From positions 1 through 27,229 of the forward strand of contig NHFZ02000021.1 in the NCBI GenBank assembly GCA_002171275.2: a stretch of 27,229 bases of DNA, read 5' to 3'. The notes beneath the pieces were generated by a model. The model had not been told where the DNA came from, searched no databases, and saw nothing but the letters and a program-made list of their open reading frames with translations. Below, one piece after another: positions 1 through 8,495 of this stretch (the stretch's first letter is position 1; each line of letters opens with the position of its first letter). Both the position numbers and the translations under genes were made by a program. Source of the stretch: Pelagibacteraceae bacterium TMED124. GTDB lineage: Bacteria > Pseudomonadota > Alphaproteobacteria > Pelagibacterales > Pelagibacteraceae.

Positions 1-9
1 ATTTTAAGA

Positions 10-37
10 TTGATTAAAAGAACAAAATGTGTACATT
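10..37 (+). promoter_or_regulatory. Putative recA promoter with overlapping dyad
   Basis: A TTGATT hexamer (10-15) lies 16 bases before TACATT (32-37), a plausible but imperfect sigma-70 pair. The -10 overlaps the inverted repeat AAATGT-GT-ACATTT (25-38). GAAC-N7-GTAC (20-34) resembles the alphaproteobacterial SOS operator (GAAC-N7-GAAC type) with one mismatch. The motifs are visible; promoter and operator function are inferred, and the window begins too close to exclude an upstream promoter. Confidence 0.35.
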
Positions 38-73
38 TAAAACATTGATTCGTAATTAAAAAAAAGGAAAAAA

Positions 74-1165
74 ATGACTAAAAACAATTTAAAAGTAGTT
101 AAGTCTGACTCTAAAAAAGAGCAAGAAATTAAAGAAAAAAACAAGGCACTAAACGCTGCGATAAGCCAAATCGATGACAATTTCGGTAAAGGCTCAGTAA
201 TGCGTTTAGGTCAACAACAGACAATGGATGTTGAGTCTATTTCAACAGGATCTTTAAGTTTAGATTTGGCACTAGGAATAGGTGGATTGCCCAAAGGAAG
301 AGTTATAGAGATTTATGGTCCAGAGTCATCTGGTAAAACAACCTTAGCTTTACAAGTTGTTGCGGAAGCCCAAAAAGCTGGAGGAATTTGTGGTTTTGTT
401 GATGCAGAGCATGCTTTAGATCCTGTATACGCTAAGAAATTAGGTGTCAAAACTGATGACTTATTAATTTCACAACCAGATACTGGTGAACAAGCATTGG
501 AAATTGCTGATACACTAATCAAATCTGGCTCTTTATCTGTTTTAGTAATTGACTCAGTTGCAGCATTAACCCCAAAAGCTGAATTAGAGGGTGAAATGGG
601 CGATCATCACGTGGGTCTACAATCAAGATTAATGAGTCAGGCTTTAAGAAAATTAACTGGTTCAATATCAAAATCAAACACAATGGTTATTTTTATTAAT
701 CAAATAAGAATGAAGATCGGTGTGATGTTTGGTAATCCAGAAACTACATCAGGAGGAAATGCACTTAAGTTTTATTCATCAGTTCGTATGGATATAAGAA
801 GAATAGGTGCTATTAAAGAAAAAGATCAAATTATTGGTAACAGCACACGAGTTAAAGTTGTCAAAAACAAAGTAGCTCCACCATTTAAAATGGTTGAATT
901 TGACCTTATGTACGGCAAGGGCATAAGCAAATCAGGTGAACTAATTGATCTTGGTGCAAAAGCAGATGTAGTAGAAAAATCTGGCGCATGGTACGCATAC
1001 AAAGGTGAAAAAATAGGTCAAGGAAGAGAAAATGCCAAACTCTATTTAGAAAAGAATCCGAAAGTAGCGGAAGAAATAGAGACTGCAATTAGAACTAAAG
1101 CTGGCCTAATATCAAAAAAAATTGAAGGAAATCCAACTCCTAAAGAAAAAGAAACAGAAAAATAA
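74..1165 (+). CDS. recA: RecA recombinase
   Basis: RecA is the ATP-dependent DNA strand-exchange protein of homologous recombination and repair; it forms filaments on single-stranded DNA in the cytoplasm. The 363-residue product shows the Walker A motif GPESSGKT (82-89), [10 protein letters not shown] (108-117), the Walker B region LSVLVIDS (154-161) and the DNA-binding loop beginning [20 protein letters not shown] (209-228). Relative to E. coli, Walker A is shifted about 16 residues, because the N-terminus carries a lysine-rich extension. The C-terminal tail is lysine/glutamate mixed rather than strongly acidic. The ATG has one of the few clear Shine-Dalgarno sequences in the window (AAGGAAA, 64-70). 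A terminator hairpin follows, so recA is probably monocistronic. Identification is certain. Confidence 0.99.
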   Translation: MTKNNLKVVKSDSKKEQEIKEKNKALNAAISQIDDNFGKGSVMRLGQQQTMDVESISTGSLSLDLALGIGGLPKGRVIEIYGPESSGKTTLALQVVAEAQKAGGICGFVDAEHALDPVYAKKLGVKTDDLLISQPDTGEQALEIADTLIKSGSLSVLVIDSVAALTPKAELEGEMGDHHVGLQSRLMSQALRKLTGSISKSNTMVIFINQIRMKIGVMFGNPETTSGGNALKFYSSVRMDIRRIGAIKEKDQIIGNSTRVKVVKNKVAPPFKMVEFDLMYGKGISKSGELIDLGAKADVVEKSGAWYAYKGEKIGQGRENAKLYLEKNPKVAEEIETAIRTKAGLISKKIEGNPTPKEKETEK

Positions 1166-1186
1166 GGACATTTTCATTATACTCTC

Positions 1187-1227
1187 CACACGAAAGGTGC
1201 CCCTCGCATCTTTCGTGTGTTTTCTTG
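1187..1227 (+). terminator. Rho-independent terminator after recA
   Basis: Arms CACACGAAAGGTGC (1187-1200) and GCATCTTTCGTGTG (1206-1219) form a 14-bp stem with one G-U pair and a five-base loop CCCTC, followed directly by TTTTCTTG. This is by far the most GC-rich and stable hairpin I see in the window. It lies 21 bases after the recA stop and before alaS. The U-tract on the plus strand only indicates that it ends recA transcripts. Confidence 0.85.
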
Positions 1228-1266
1228 ATATAGACATCAAATAAAATATCTGTATTTAATAGATAT
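1225..1266 (+). promoter_or_regulatory. alaS upstream region with two dyads
   Basis: Between the recA terminator and the alaS ATG are two inverted repeats: TTGATAT-AG-ACATCAA (1225-1240, one mismatched pair) and ATATCT-N9-AGATAT (1246-1251 with 1261-1266), the second ending at the base before the ATG. TTGATA (1225-1230) could be a -35, but no well-spaced -10 is clear. There is no Shine-Dalgarno sequence. A promoter must lie here or read through from recA; which bases form it is uncertain. Confidence 0.3.
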
Positions 1267-3942
1267 ATGAGCAAAATTCTAATGAGCGATATTAGAAAGA
1301 AGTTTCTTGGTTATTTTTCCAAGAATGAACATGAAATTGTAGAGTCCAGCAATATTGTTCCAAATAATGATCCAACATTAATGTTCACAAATTCTGGAAT
1401 GGTACAATTTAAAAATGTATTTACAGGTATCGAAAATAAGACGTTTAAAACCGCAACTACTTCACAAAAATGTATTAGAGCAGGAGGAAAACATAATGAT
1501 CTAGAAAATGTTGGTTATACGCCAAGACACCACACGTTTTTTGAAATGCTTGGAAATTTTTCATTTGGAGATTACTTCAAAGAAAAAGCTATTTATTATG
1601 CGTGGGAATTGCTTACCAAAGATTTTGGTATTTCAAAGGATAGACTATCAGCAACAGTGTATTCTGAAGATGAAGAAGCCTTCAAATTATGGAAAAAGGT
1701 AGCTGGATTACCAGAAAGTAAAATAGTTAAAATTTCAACATCAGATAATTTTTGGTCAATGGGTGAAACCGGTCCTTGCGGACCTTGCTCTGAAATATTT
1801 TTTGATCACGGTGATAAATTAAAAGGCGGCCCCCCTGGAAGTCCAGATCAAGAAGGGGATAGATTCATTGAAATATGGAACCTCGTTTTTATGCAATTTG
1901 AACAGATATCTAAGGATAAAAGAATCGATTTACCTAAGCCATCAGTTGATACAGGAATGGGTTTGGAGAGAATAACGGCTGTTCTACAAGGCACTCACGA
2001 TAATTATGCAATAGATCATTTTAAAAAACTAATTTTAGCATCATCAGAAATTACAAATACAAAAATAGACAATAACACAATCGCAAGCCATAGAGTTGTT
2101 GCCGATCATTTAAGAGCAAGTAGTTTTCTAATTGCAGAAGGTGTCCTACCATCTAACGAAGGAAGAGGCTATGTTCTAAGAAGAATTATGAGAAGAGGCA
2201 TGAGACACGCTCATACTCTTGGAAGTAAAAAACCGATTTTTTTTAAATTATTTGACGTTCTATTAAATGAAATGTCAAAAAGTTATCCAGAATTAAGTAA
2301 TGGAAAAGATTTAATAATAGAAACATTGAAAAATGAGGAAGAAAAATTTTCATCTCTTTTGGAAAGAGGAATGAAAATTTTAGATCAGAATTTAGAAAAA
2401 GTAAATAATAAAACCTTACCTGGCGAAATAGCTTTTAAGCTTTATGACACATATGGATTTCCGTTAGATCTTACTGCCGATATTTTAAAAAATAAAAATA
2501 TAAAAATTGATATTTCTGCATTTGAAAAGGCAATGCAAAAAAGTAAGGACTTGGCTAGAGCAAGCTGGAAAGGCTCAGGCGATAAGTCTATAGAGGAAAA
2601 ATGGTTCAAAATAAGAGAACAATTAAATCCAACAGAATTTTTAGGTTACGAATTTGATAAAGCTGAAGGAGTAGTTTTAAAAATATCAAAAGGTAATAAA
2701 TTTATTGAAAGTGCAAAAGAAGGTGATGAAGTTGAAATTATAACAAATCAAACACCCTTTTATGGTGAGTCGGGAGGCCAAGTTGGTGATCAAGGAATTA
2801 TCTCAAATTCTAATTGCAAAATTAATATTAAAGATACCCAGAAAAAAATGGGTGATTTACTTGTTCATTATGGAAATGTTGAAAAAGGTTCATTTAAAGT
2901 TGGTGACAGTGTAAATCTTGAAATAGATATTCAAAAAAGAAATAATTCAAGAGCAAATCACTCTGCAACACATTTACTTCACGAATCTCTAAGAAGGACA
3001 CTTGGTAAACACGTAACACAAAAGGGATCATTAGTAAGTCCAGATAGACTTAGATTTGACTTTAGTCACAATAAGCCAATTGAAAAAGATGAAATGATCA
3101 AAATTAATAAAATTGTTAATGAAATGGTAGAAGGCGCAAGTGATGTACAAACAAGAATTATGACGCCTAAAGAAGCAGTTGGTTTAGGAGCTTTAGCTTT
3201 ATTTGGCGAAAAATACGGCGATGAAGTCAGAGTAGTTTTTATGGGTAAAGAAAAGAATAGTTTCTTTTCAACCGAACTATGTGGTGGAACACATGTAAAA
3301 AACACAAAAGAAGTAGGAGAATTTAAAGTAATTAATCAGTCATCAATAGCCTCTGGAATAAGAAGGGTAGAAGCTTTAAGAAATAAACAACTTCAAGATT
3401 ATGAAAAATCACTTATAAAAGATAAGTCTTTAAAAGAAAAAAACCTTAAAGACCAGGTCGATTTAATTAAAGAAGAGTTATCAAAATTTAAAACTAAACC
3501 AGATTTTAAAGATAATGTTGATTTATCAGAGAACTTAAAAAATCTTAACAAACAATTAGAAAAAATCAAAATTAAAAGAATAATTGAGGATAAAAATAAA
3601 AATATTGTAAAAGATAAAAAAGTTGGTAGTTTTTTATTTAGACAACAGCTTTTAAAAGATTTTCCACCTAAGGAATTAAGAAGTGTAATAGATCAAGGAA
3701 AAAAAGATATTAAAAAAGGTATCGTAGTCAGCATTTCAACTTTTGAAGGTAAAGTTGGAGTGGCTGTTGGTTTAACTCAAGATCTAACTAAAAAATTTGA
3801 CGCTGTTGAACTTGTTAAAATAGCCTCTGAGGTTCTTGGAGGAAAAGGTGGTGGAGGTAGAAAAGATTTTGCACAAGCTGGAGGATCTCATAAAGAAAAG
3901 ATTGAAGAAGTCTTTAAAATTTTAAATGATAAAATTAGTTAA
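1267..3942 (+). CDS. alaS: Alanyl-tRNA synthetase
   Basis: AlaRS charges tRNA-Ala with alanine and hydrolyses mischarged Ser/Gly-tRNA-Ala. The 891-residue length is close to the 876 of E. coli. The class II catalytic core occupies roughly the first 250 residues ([10 protein letters not shown] near 39, [14 protein letters not shown] 91-104), followed by the tRNA-recognition helices. The editing domain keeps all zinc ligands: HSATH (565-569) and CGGTH (672-676). A lysine-rich coiled coil (about 720-790) leads to the C-Ala domain with a glycine-rich GGKGGGG segment near the C-terminus. No Shine-Dalgarno sequence precedes the ATG. The stop overlaps the 3' end of the convergent icd gene by 8 bases. 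Identification is certain. Confidence 0.99.
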   Translation: MSKILMSDIRKKFLGYFSKNEHEIVESSNIVPNNDPTLMFTNSGMVQFKNVFTGIENKTFKTATTSQKCIRAGGKHNDLENVGYTPRHHTFFEMLGNFSFGDYFKEKAIYYAWELLTKDFGISKDRLSATVYSEDEEAFKLWKKVAGLPESKIVKISTSDNFWSMGETGPCGPCSEIFFDHGDKLKGGPPGSPDQEGDRFIEIWNLVFMQFEQISKDKRIDLPKPSVDTGMGLERITAVLQGTHDNYAIDHFKKLILASSEITNTKIDNNTIASHRVVADHLRASSFLIAEGVLPSNEGRGYVLRRIMRRGMRHAHTLGSKKPIFFKLFDVLLNEMSKSYPELSNGKDLIIETLKNEEEKFSSLLERGMKILDQNLEKVNNKTLPGEIAFKLYDTYGFPLDLTADILKNKNIKIDISAFEKAMQKSKDLARASWKGSGDKSIEEKWFKIREQLNPTEFLGYEFDKAEGVVLKISKGNKFIESAKEGDEVEIITNQTPFYGESGGQVGDQGIISNSNCKINIKDTQKKMGDLLVHYGNVEKGSFKVGDSVNLEIDIQKRNNSRANHSATHLLHESLRRTLGKHVTQKGSLVSPDRLRFDFSHNKPIEKDEMIKINKIVNEMVEGASDVQTRIMTPKEAVGLGALALFGEKYGDEVRVVFMGKEKNSFFSTELCGGTHVKNTKEVGEFKVINQSSIASGIRRVEALRNKQLQDYEKSLIKDKSLKEKNLKDQVDLIKEELSKFKTKPDFKDNVDLSENLKNLNKQLEKIKIKRIIEDKNKNIVKDKKVGSFLFRQQLLKDFPPKELRSVIDQGKKDIKKGIVVSISTFEGKVGVAVGLTQDLTKKFDAVELVKIASEVLGGKGGGGRKDFAQAGGSHKEKIEEVFKILNDKIS

Positions 3943-5149
3943 GCTTTTTTTTAAGATTAGAATTTATTGCTTCTAAAAATTGATTTGTTGTAAGATATTT
4001 TTGACTTTTACTAATCAAAATAGCTAAATCTTTAGTCATTGATCCATTTTCAACTGTCTGAATACAAACTTTCTCTAAGGTATTTGAAAATTTAATTAAT
4101 TCATCATTACTGTCTAATTGACCTCTATGAGCCAAACCTCTGGTCCACGCAAAAATAGATGCAATTGGATTTGTCGATGTTTCTTTCCCCTGTTGATGCT
4201 GCCTATAGTGCCTTGTAACAGTCCCGTGGGCTGCTTCAGCTTCTGCTATTTTACCATCTGGGGTTCTAAGTACGCTAGTCATTAGACCTAAAGAACCATA
4301 GCCCTGTGCTACAGTATCAGATTGGACATCTCCATCATAATTTTTGCATGCCCAAATGTATTTTCCACTCCACTTCATCGCACATGCAACCATGTCATCA
4401 ATTAGTCTATGTTCGTAAGTAATACCCACATCATCAAACTTTTTCTTGAATTCTTTTTGATAAATTTCTTCAAAAATATCTTTAAACCTTCCATCGTAAA
4501 CTTTTAAAATTGTATTCTTAGAGGAAAAATAAACTGGCCATTTTCTAACCAATCCATAATTTAAACATGCTCTTGCAAAATCTCTAATTGAGCTATCTAA
4601 ATTGTACATGGACAGAGCTATTCCGGATTCGTTAAATTTAAAAACTTCGTGTTCAATTTGTTTCTTACCATCCTCAGACTTCCATTTAATAGTCATTTTT
4701 CCTTTTCCAGGAATTTTAAAATCTGTAGCCCTATATTGATCTCCAAAAGCATGTCTTCCAACTATAACGCTTTCAGTCCAGTGCGGAACCAGTCTGGGAA
4801 CATTTTTACATATTATAGGTTCTCTAAAAATTGTTCCACCAACAATATTTCTAATTGTTCCATTTGGTGATCTCCACATTTTCTTTAAATTGAATTCTTT
4901 TACTCGTGCCTCGTCAGGAGTTATCGTTGCACATTTGACACCAGCACCATACTTCTGAATTGCTTTAGCGCAATCAACAGTCACTTGATCATTTGTTTTA
5001 TCCCTATTTTCCATCCCAAGATCGTAATATTTGAGATCAATATCAAGATATGGATTTATTAATTTTTCCTTAATAAATGACCAAATTATTCGGGTCATTT
5101 CATCACCATCTAGCTCAACTACTGGATTTTTTACTTTAATTTTTGCCAT
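3935..5149 (-). CDS. icd: NADP-dependent isocitrate dehydrogenase
   Basis: This enzyme oxidatively decarboxylates isocitrate to 2-oxoglutarate in the TCA cycle, supplying NADPH. The 404-residue protein belongs to the homodimeric eukaryote-like IDH family common in alphaproteobacteria rather than the E. coli Icd type. It starts [20 protein letters not shown], has the substrate-binding segment [19 protein letters not shown] (94-112), and near the C-terminus [20 protein letters not shown] preference is inferred from the family. It stands alone on its strand: convergent with alaS (8-base overlap) and divergent from psd (67-base gap). Good promoter hexamers lie upstream on the minus strand, but the ATG is preceded by a T-run and not a Shine-Dalgarno sequence. 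Confidence 0.97.
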   Translation of the reverse strand: MAKIKVKNPVVELDGDEMTRIIWSFIKEKLINPYLDIDLKYYDLGMENRDKTNDQVTVDCAKAIQKYGAGVKCATITPDEARVKEFNLKKMWRSPNGTIRNIVGGTIFREPIICKNVPRLVPHWTESVIVGRHAFGDQYRATDFKIPGKGKMTIKWKSEDGKKQIEHEVFKFNESGIALSMYNLDSSIRDFARACLNYGLVRKWPVYFSSKNTILKVYDGRFKDIFEEIYQKEFKKKFDDVGITYEHRLIDDMVACAMKWSGKYIWACKNYDGDVQSDTVAQGYGSLGLMTSVLRTPDGKIAEAEAAHGTVTRHYRQHQQGKETSTNPIASIFAWTRGLAHRGQLDSNDELIKFSNTLEKVCIQTVENGSMTKDLAILISKSQKYLTTNQFLEAINSNLKKKLN

Positions 5150-5178
5150 AAAAAAATTTAATTTGATAATTAAGGATT

Positions 5179-5206
5179 TTTATACATATTACCCTAAGAT
5201 TATCAA
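5179..5206 (-). promoter_or_regulatory. Putative icd promoter
   Basis: On the minus strand TTGATA (5206-5201) is separated by exactly 16 bases from TATAAA (5184-5179), each one mismatch from the sigma-70 consensus. Transcription would start near 5172 and give a leader of roughly 20-25 bases before the icd ATG. The intergenic region is also the only room for a psd promoter. On the plus strand TTGATA (5163-5168) has no equally good -10. Confidence 0.6.
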
Positions 5207-5216
5207 TTTATAAGTT

Positions 5217-5870
5217 ATGATGTTTGAAAAAATATTTCCAAAGATACACCAAGAAGGGTATAAATTTTTAGTTATATCCTCAATAATCACATTGATTCTA
5301 TTGTTTTCTACGGACCTTTTTGGGTACATCTTCATATTAATAAGTATTTGGGTTTATTATTTTTTTAGAGACCCTGAGAGAGTTGTAATTGATGATGAGG
5401 CTTATTTAGTAAGCCCAGCAGACGGCCGCATATCTGGAATTAAAGAAGTAAACGGGCCAGTAGAGCTCGGTTTAGATAGTAAAAAATTTACAAGAGTAAG
5501 TATTTTTATGAATATTTTTGATTGTCACGTTAATAGATCTCCAACAAATGGTCAGATACAAGACATATTTTACAAACCTGGGAAATTTTTAAATGCCTCT
5601 CTTGATAAAGCAAGTGAAGAAAATGAAAGAAACTATTTTAATATTACAGAAAATAAAACAAACGAAGCAATCGTTGTTGTTCAAATCGCAGGATTAGTTG
5701 CTAGGCGGATTGTTACCCAAGTAGAAAAAAAAGAAACACTGAAACAAGGACAAAGATTAGGGATGATTAGATTTGGTAGTAGAGTTGATGTATACTATAC
5801 CCAAAGAAAAACAATGGTCAAAGTTGGACAAAATGTTATAGCGGGAGAAAGTATAATTGCGAGTTTCTAA
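5217..5870 (+). CDS. psd: Phosphatidylserine decarboxylase proenzyme
   Basis: Psd converts phosphatidylserine to phosphatidylethanolamine on the inner membrane, using a pyruvoyl group made by self-cleavage. The 217-residue protein is the short alphaproteobacterial form. Hydrophobic segments at about 16-50 anchor it, followed by RDPER and the conserved VSPADGRISG and FMNIFDCHVNRSP (98-110). The self-cleavage site is FGSRVD, with Gly187-Ser188 as the predicted cut, Ser188 becoming the pyruvoyl. Two ATGs are adjacent (5217 and 5220), so the true start is ambiguous by one codon; neither has a Shine-Dalgarno sequence. The stop abuts the pssA ATG with no spacing, as expected for consecutive enzymes of one pathway. 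Confidence 0.97.
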   Translation: MMFEKIFPKIHQEGYKFLVISSIITLILLFSTDLFGYIFILISIWVYYFFRDPERVVIDDEAYLVSPADGRISGIKEVNGPVELGLDSKKFTRVSIFMNIFDCHVNRSPTNGQIQDIFYKPGKFLNASLDKASEENERNYFNITENKTNEAIVVVQIAGLVARRIVTQVEKKETLKQGQRLGMIRFGSRVDVYYTQRKTMVKVGQNVIAGESIIASF

Positions 5871-6662
5871 ATGGAAAAGAAAAATCAATTTAAGATCGTC
5901 TCTGTAAATAAAAGTAGGTACATTCTTCCAAATGTATTAACACTTATTGGGGTTTGTTTAGGGATAAGTTCTATCAAATTTGCAATGGACGGTAATTTTT
6001 CCTATGCAGTTTTATTTCTAATAGTTGCTGCAATTCTGGATGCCTTAGACGGAAGGGTTGCAAGATTAATTAAAGGAACATCAGATTTTGGAAAAGAATT
6101 AGACTCATTAACAGATTTTGTTAGTTTTGGGATTGCACCAGCATTTATAATCTATTTTTGGGAATTAAATAAACTTGGAAAAATTGGATGGTTAATAGTT
6201 CTTTTATTTTCAGTTTGCTGTGTACTTAGACTTGCTCGGTTTAATCTAACTAAATTTGAAAAAAATGATGAATGGAAAAATAATTTTTTTCAAGGAGTCC
6301 CTTCACCTGCAGGAGGTTGTTTGATACTTCTCCCTTTGATTTTTCAATTGTCAGGTTTTTCAAGTTTTATTGATTTAACTTCTATTACTCCATACTTCAT
6401 GGTTCTAATATCATTTTTATTGATAAGTAAAATTCCTACTTTTTCATTTAAGAAAATAGCAATACGTAGGAATATGACAATTTTTTTATTATTAGGTGTG
6501 GGTTTATTTTTTGTTTCAATCATTCAGTTTACTTTTGAAACCCTGACAGTTTGCATACTTATCTATTTATTTTTAATTCCAATTGGAATTTATAATTTCA
6601 GATCTAAATCAAAAAATGCAAATCAAATTGAAATAGAAGACGAACAACAAGATATATTATAG
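5871..6662 (+). CDS. pssA: CDP-diacylglycerol--serine O-phosphatidyltransferase
   Basis: PssA makes phosphatidylserine from CDP-diacylglycerol and serine, the substrate for the upstream Psd. The 263-residue protein is an integral membrane CDP-alcohol phosphotransferase. The full signature D-G-x2-A-R-x8-G-x3-D-x3-D is present: Asp60-Gly61, Ala64-Arg65, Gly74, Asp78 and Asp82. About eight hydrophobic segments follow the family pattern, with a short acidic C-terminal tail (EIEDEQQD). The ATG directly follows the psd stop, implying translational coupling. The family (type II PssA) is clear and differs from the soluble E. coli PssA. Confidence 0.97.
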   Translation: MEKKNQFKIVSVNKSRYILPNVLTLIGVCLGISSIKFAMDGNFSYAVLFLIVAAILDALDGRVARLIKGTSDFGKELDSLTDFVSFGIAPAFIIYFWELNKLGKIGWLIVLLFSVCCVLRLARFNLTKFEKNDEWKNNFFQGVPSPAGGCLILLPLIFQLSGFSSFIDLTSITPYFMVLISFLLISKIPTFSFKKIAIRRNMTIFLLLGVGLFFVSIIQFTFETLTVCILIYLFLIPIGIYNFRSKSKNANQIEIEDEQQDIL

Positions 6663-6671
6663 TTTTAATAT

Positions 6672-7259
6672 ATGGACAGCAAAAGTTATCAAGATCATTT
6701 CTTTAAAAAAGCAAAAAAGGAAGGATATAGATCTCGATCAGCCTTTAAGTTAATTGAACTAAATAATAAATTTAAATTTTTAAAGAACGGAATAAATATT
6801 TTAGATGTAGGTTGTTTTCCCGGAGGGTGGTGTCAGGTTATAAAAAAAAAAATAAAAGGTGGAAAAATTCTTGGTATTGATAAAAAACTTACAAAAAATA
6901 TAGATGGAATTAAATTTATAACAGGCGATTTTTTAAATGAGGGATCTAAGACCAATATCAACAAATACTTTAAATCGAGGATAGATGTAATTCTGTCAGA
7001 TATGGCGTCCAATACTTCTGGTAATAAAAGTTTAGACTGCATAAGAACAAATCAATTATGTATGGATATAATAGAATTTTCAAAAAAAATACTTAATAAT
7101 AAAGGGGTTGTCGTTTCAAAAGTTTTCATGGGAGAAGAGTTTGAAGAAATAAAGAACGAAGCAAAAAAAAACTTTAAAAAAATTCATTTTTTTAAGCCTA
7201 ATTCAAGCAGGCACGAATCAAGAGAAACATATATACATTGTTCAGAATTAAGTACATAA
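6672..7259 (+). CDS. rlmE: 23S rRNA 2'-O-methyltransferase RlmE (FtsJ/RrmJ)
   Basis: RlmE methylates U2552 (E. coli numbering) in the A-loop of 23S rRNA and aids late 50S assembly. The 195-residue protein has the SAM-binding motif LDVGCFPGGW (44-53) and the complete catalytic tetrad, which I assign as Lys26 (SRSAFKL), Asp110 (SDMASNTSG), Lys150 (VVSKVF) and Glu185 (SRETY). The N-terminus is about 12 residues shorter than in E. coli. It follows pssA by 9 bases with an AT-only leader and no Shine-Dalgarno sequence. The coding region contains an 11-A run (6842-6852) encoding part of a lysine cluster, a possible slippage site. It is not adjacent to ftsH as in E. coli. Confidence 0.96.
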   Translation: MDSKSYQDHFFKKAKKEGYRSRSAFKLIELNNKFKFLKNGINILDVGCFPGGWCQVIKKKIKGGKILGIDKKLTKNIDGIKFITGDFLNEGSKTNINKYFKSRIDVILSDMASNTSGNKSLDCIRTNQLCMDIIEFSKKILNNKGVVVSKVFMGEEFEEIKNEAKKNFKKIHFFKPNSSRHESRETYIHCSELST

Positions 7260-7274
7260 TAGAAATTATTATAT

Positions 7275-7703
7275 ATGACTAAAATAAAATACTTTACAAT
7301 AATTTTATTATATTTTCTTTTTTTTAAAAGCAACGGAATATCTCAAGAAAATTATCTTTCTGAAGGAAAAAAACTATTTAACAATCAGAAATATTTAGAA
7401 TCAAAATTTAAATTTGAACAAGATATTGTTTTTAATCCAAAAAGCGAGGAGTCCTATTTATATCTTGCTAAAATATTCAGTAATGAAGAAAATGATGAAC
7501 TCGAAGAACAAAATTTAAATACTGTTATATTATTAAATCCCAAAAATGAAGAAGCAGTATATCTTTTGGCTTTATTAAAAATAAAGAAATCTGATTATAA
7601 AGAGTCAGAAAAATTAATTATAAATTTTAAGAAAATTTGTAAAACTTTATGTAAAAAAGAGCCAGGTTTACAAACTAAATTAAAAAGTCTTCAACCAAAA
7701 TAG
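7275..7703 (+). CDS. Small exported TPR-like protein of unknown function
   Basis: I do not recognise a named gene. The 142-residue product starts with a likely signal peptide (charged MTKIK, hydrophobic core to about residue 20, possible cleavage near NGISQ), so it is probably periplasmic. The rest is predicted helical with a tetratricopeptide-like pattern: a repeat near 27-60 (EGKKLFNNQKYLESKFKFEQ, then NPKS) and a second with VILLNPKNEEAVYLLALLKI. Two cysteines lie near the C-terminus (KKICKTLCKK) and could form a disulfide. It sits 15 bases after rlmE and 9 before panB, in a block that also encodes a YfgM-like protein and BamB. A scaffold role in envelope assembly is possible, but this rests on context only. 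Confidence 0.75.
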   Translation: MTKIKYFTIILLYFLFFKSNGISQENYLSEGKKLFNNQKYLESKFKFEQDIVFNPKSEESYLYLAKIFSNEENDELEEQNLNTVILLNPKNEEAVYLLALLKIKKSDYKESEKLIINFKKICKTLCKKEPGLQTKLKSLQPK

Positions 7704-7712
7704 ATAATTACT

Positions 7713-8492
7713 ATGAAATTATCCAAAAAGATAAAAAAAATTATAAAGTTAAAATCAAAAAGAAAATTAGTTTGTTTAACAGCTTATTCAAAGCCAATTG
7801 CTAAAATATTAGACAAATACTGCGATATTATTTTAGTAGGGGATTCAGTCGCAACCGCTTTTTATGGCATGAAAAGTACAAAAGAAATAACATTAGATAC
7901 AATGATAACTCATAATAAGAGTGTTAAAAAAGCAATAAGAAAAAGCACCTTAGTTTTTGATATGCCGTTTAATTCTTATAGAAATATAAAAGAAGCAAAA
8001 AAAAATATTAAAAAAATCTTTAAAAGAACTTCCTGCGATGCTGTAAAATTGGAGAGTAATGGAAAAAATTTTAATATATTAAAAAAATTAGTTCAATCTG
8101 GAATACCAGTTATGGGACATATAGGTTATACACCTCAATATAAAGGTAAATTTAAACCCCAAGGCATTAAAAATAAGGAGCAAAAAAAATTAATAAATGA
8201 AGCAATAAAAATTCAAAAGGCCGGGGCTTTTTCAATTGTTTTGGAATGTATCAATTCAGCCACAGCAAAAAAAATAACTAATAGAATTAATATTCCAACA
8301 ATAGGTATAGGTTCCTCAAACTCATGTGATGGGCAAATATTAGTCTTCGATGATTTAATTGGTTTGAGTGGATTCTATCCAAAATTCGTTAAAAAATATA
8401 CAAATTTACAAAAAATTATTGATAATGTTTTAAAAAAATTTAGAAGAGACGTTATAAGCTCTAGGTTTCCAAGCAAACAACACACTTACTAA
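7713..8492 (+). CDS. panB: 3-methyl-2-oxobutanoate hydroxymethyltransferase
   Basis: PanB transfers a hydroxymethyl group from 5,10-methylene-THF to 3-methyl-2-oxobutanoate, giving ketopantoate for pantothenate and CoA. The 259-residue length is normal. Metal ligands are in place: Asp44 in LVGDSVA, Asp83 in VFDMPF and Glu114 in VKLES; the catalytic Glu is Glu178 in VLECI. VMGHIGYTPQ (133-142) and IPTIGIGSSNSCDGQILV (194-211) are further family blocks. The loop after GDSV reads ATAFYGM, where the family usually has (L/A)GMV-like residues, a mild divergence. panC is not in this window. The gene is embedded in an unrelated envelope/RNA operon, with 9 and 3 bases to its neighbours. Confidence 0.95.
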   Translation: MKLSKKIKKIIKLKSKRKLVCLTAYSKPIAKILDKYCDIILVGDSVATAFYGMKSTKEITLDTMITHNKSVKKAIRKSTLVFDMPFNSYRNIKEAKKNIKKIFKRTSCDAVKLESNGKNFNILKKLVQSGIPVMGHIGYTPQYKGKFKPQGIKNKEQKKLINEAIKIQKAGAFSIVLECINSATAKKITNRINIPTIGIGSSNSCDGQILVFDDLIGLSGFYPKFVKKYTNLQKIIDNVLKKFRRDVISSRFPSKQHTY

Positions 8493-8495
8493 TTT

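Noticed and set aside
906..1088. 60-codon open frame antisense to recA
   Set aside because: It is fully inside recA and its leucine/histidine-rich product has no recognisable domain.
6842..6852. A-tract in rlmE considered as evidence of a broken gene
   Set aside because: The frame is continuous and all four catalytic residues are present downstream and upstream, so the gene is intact.
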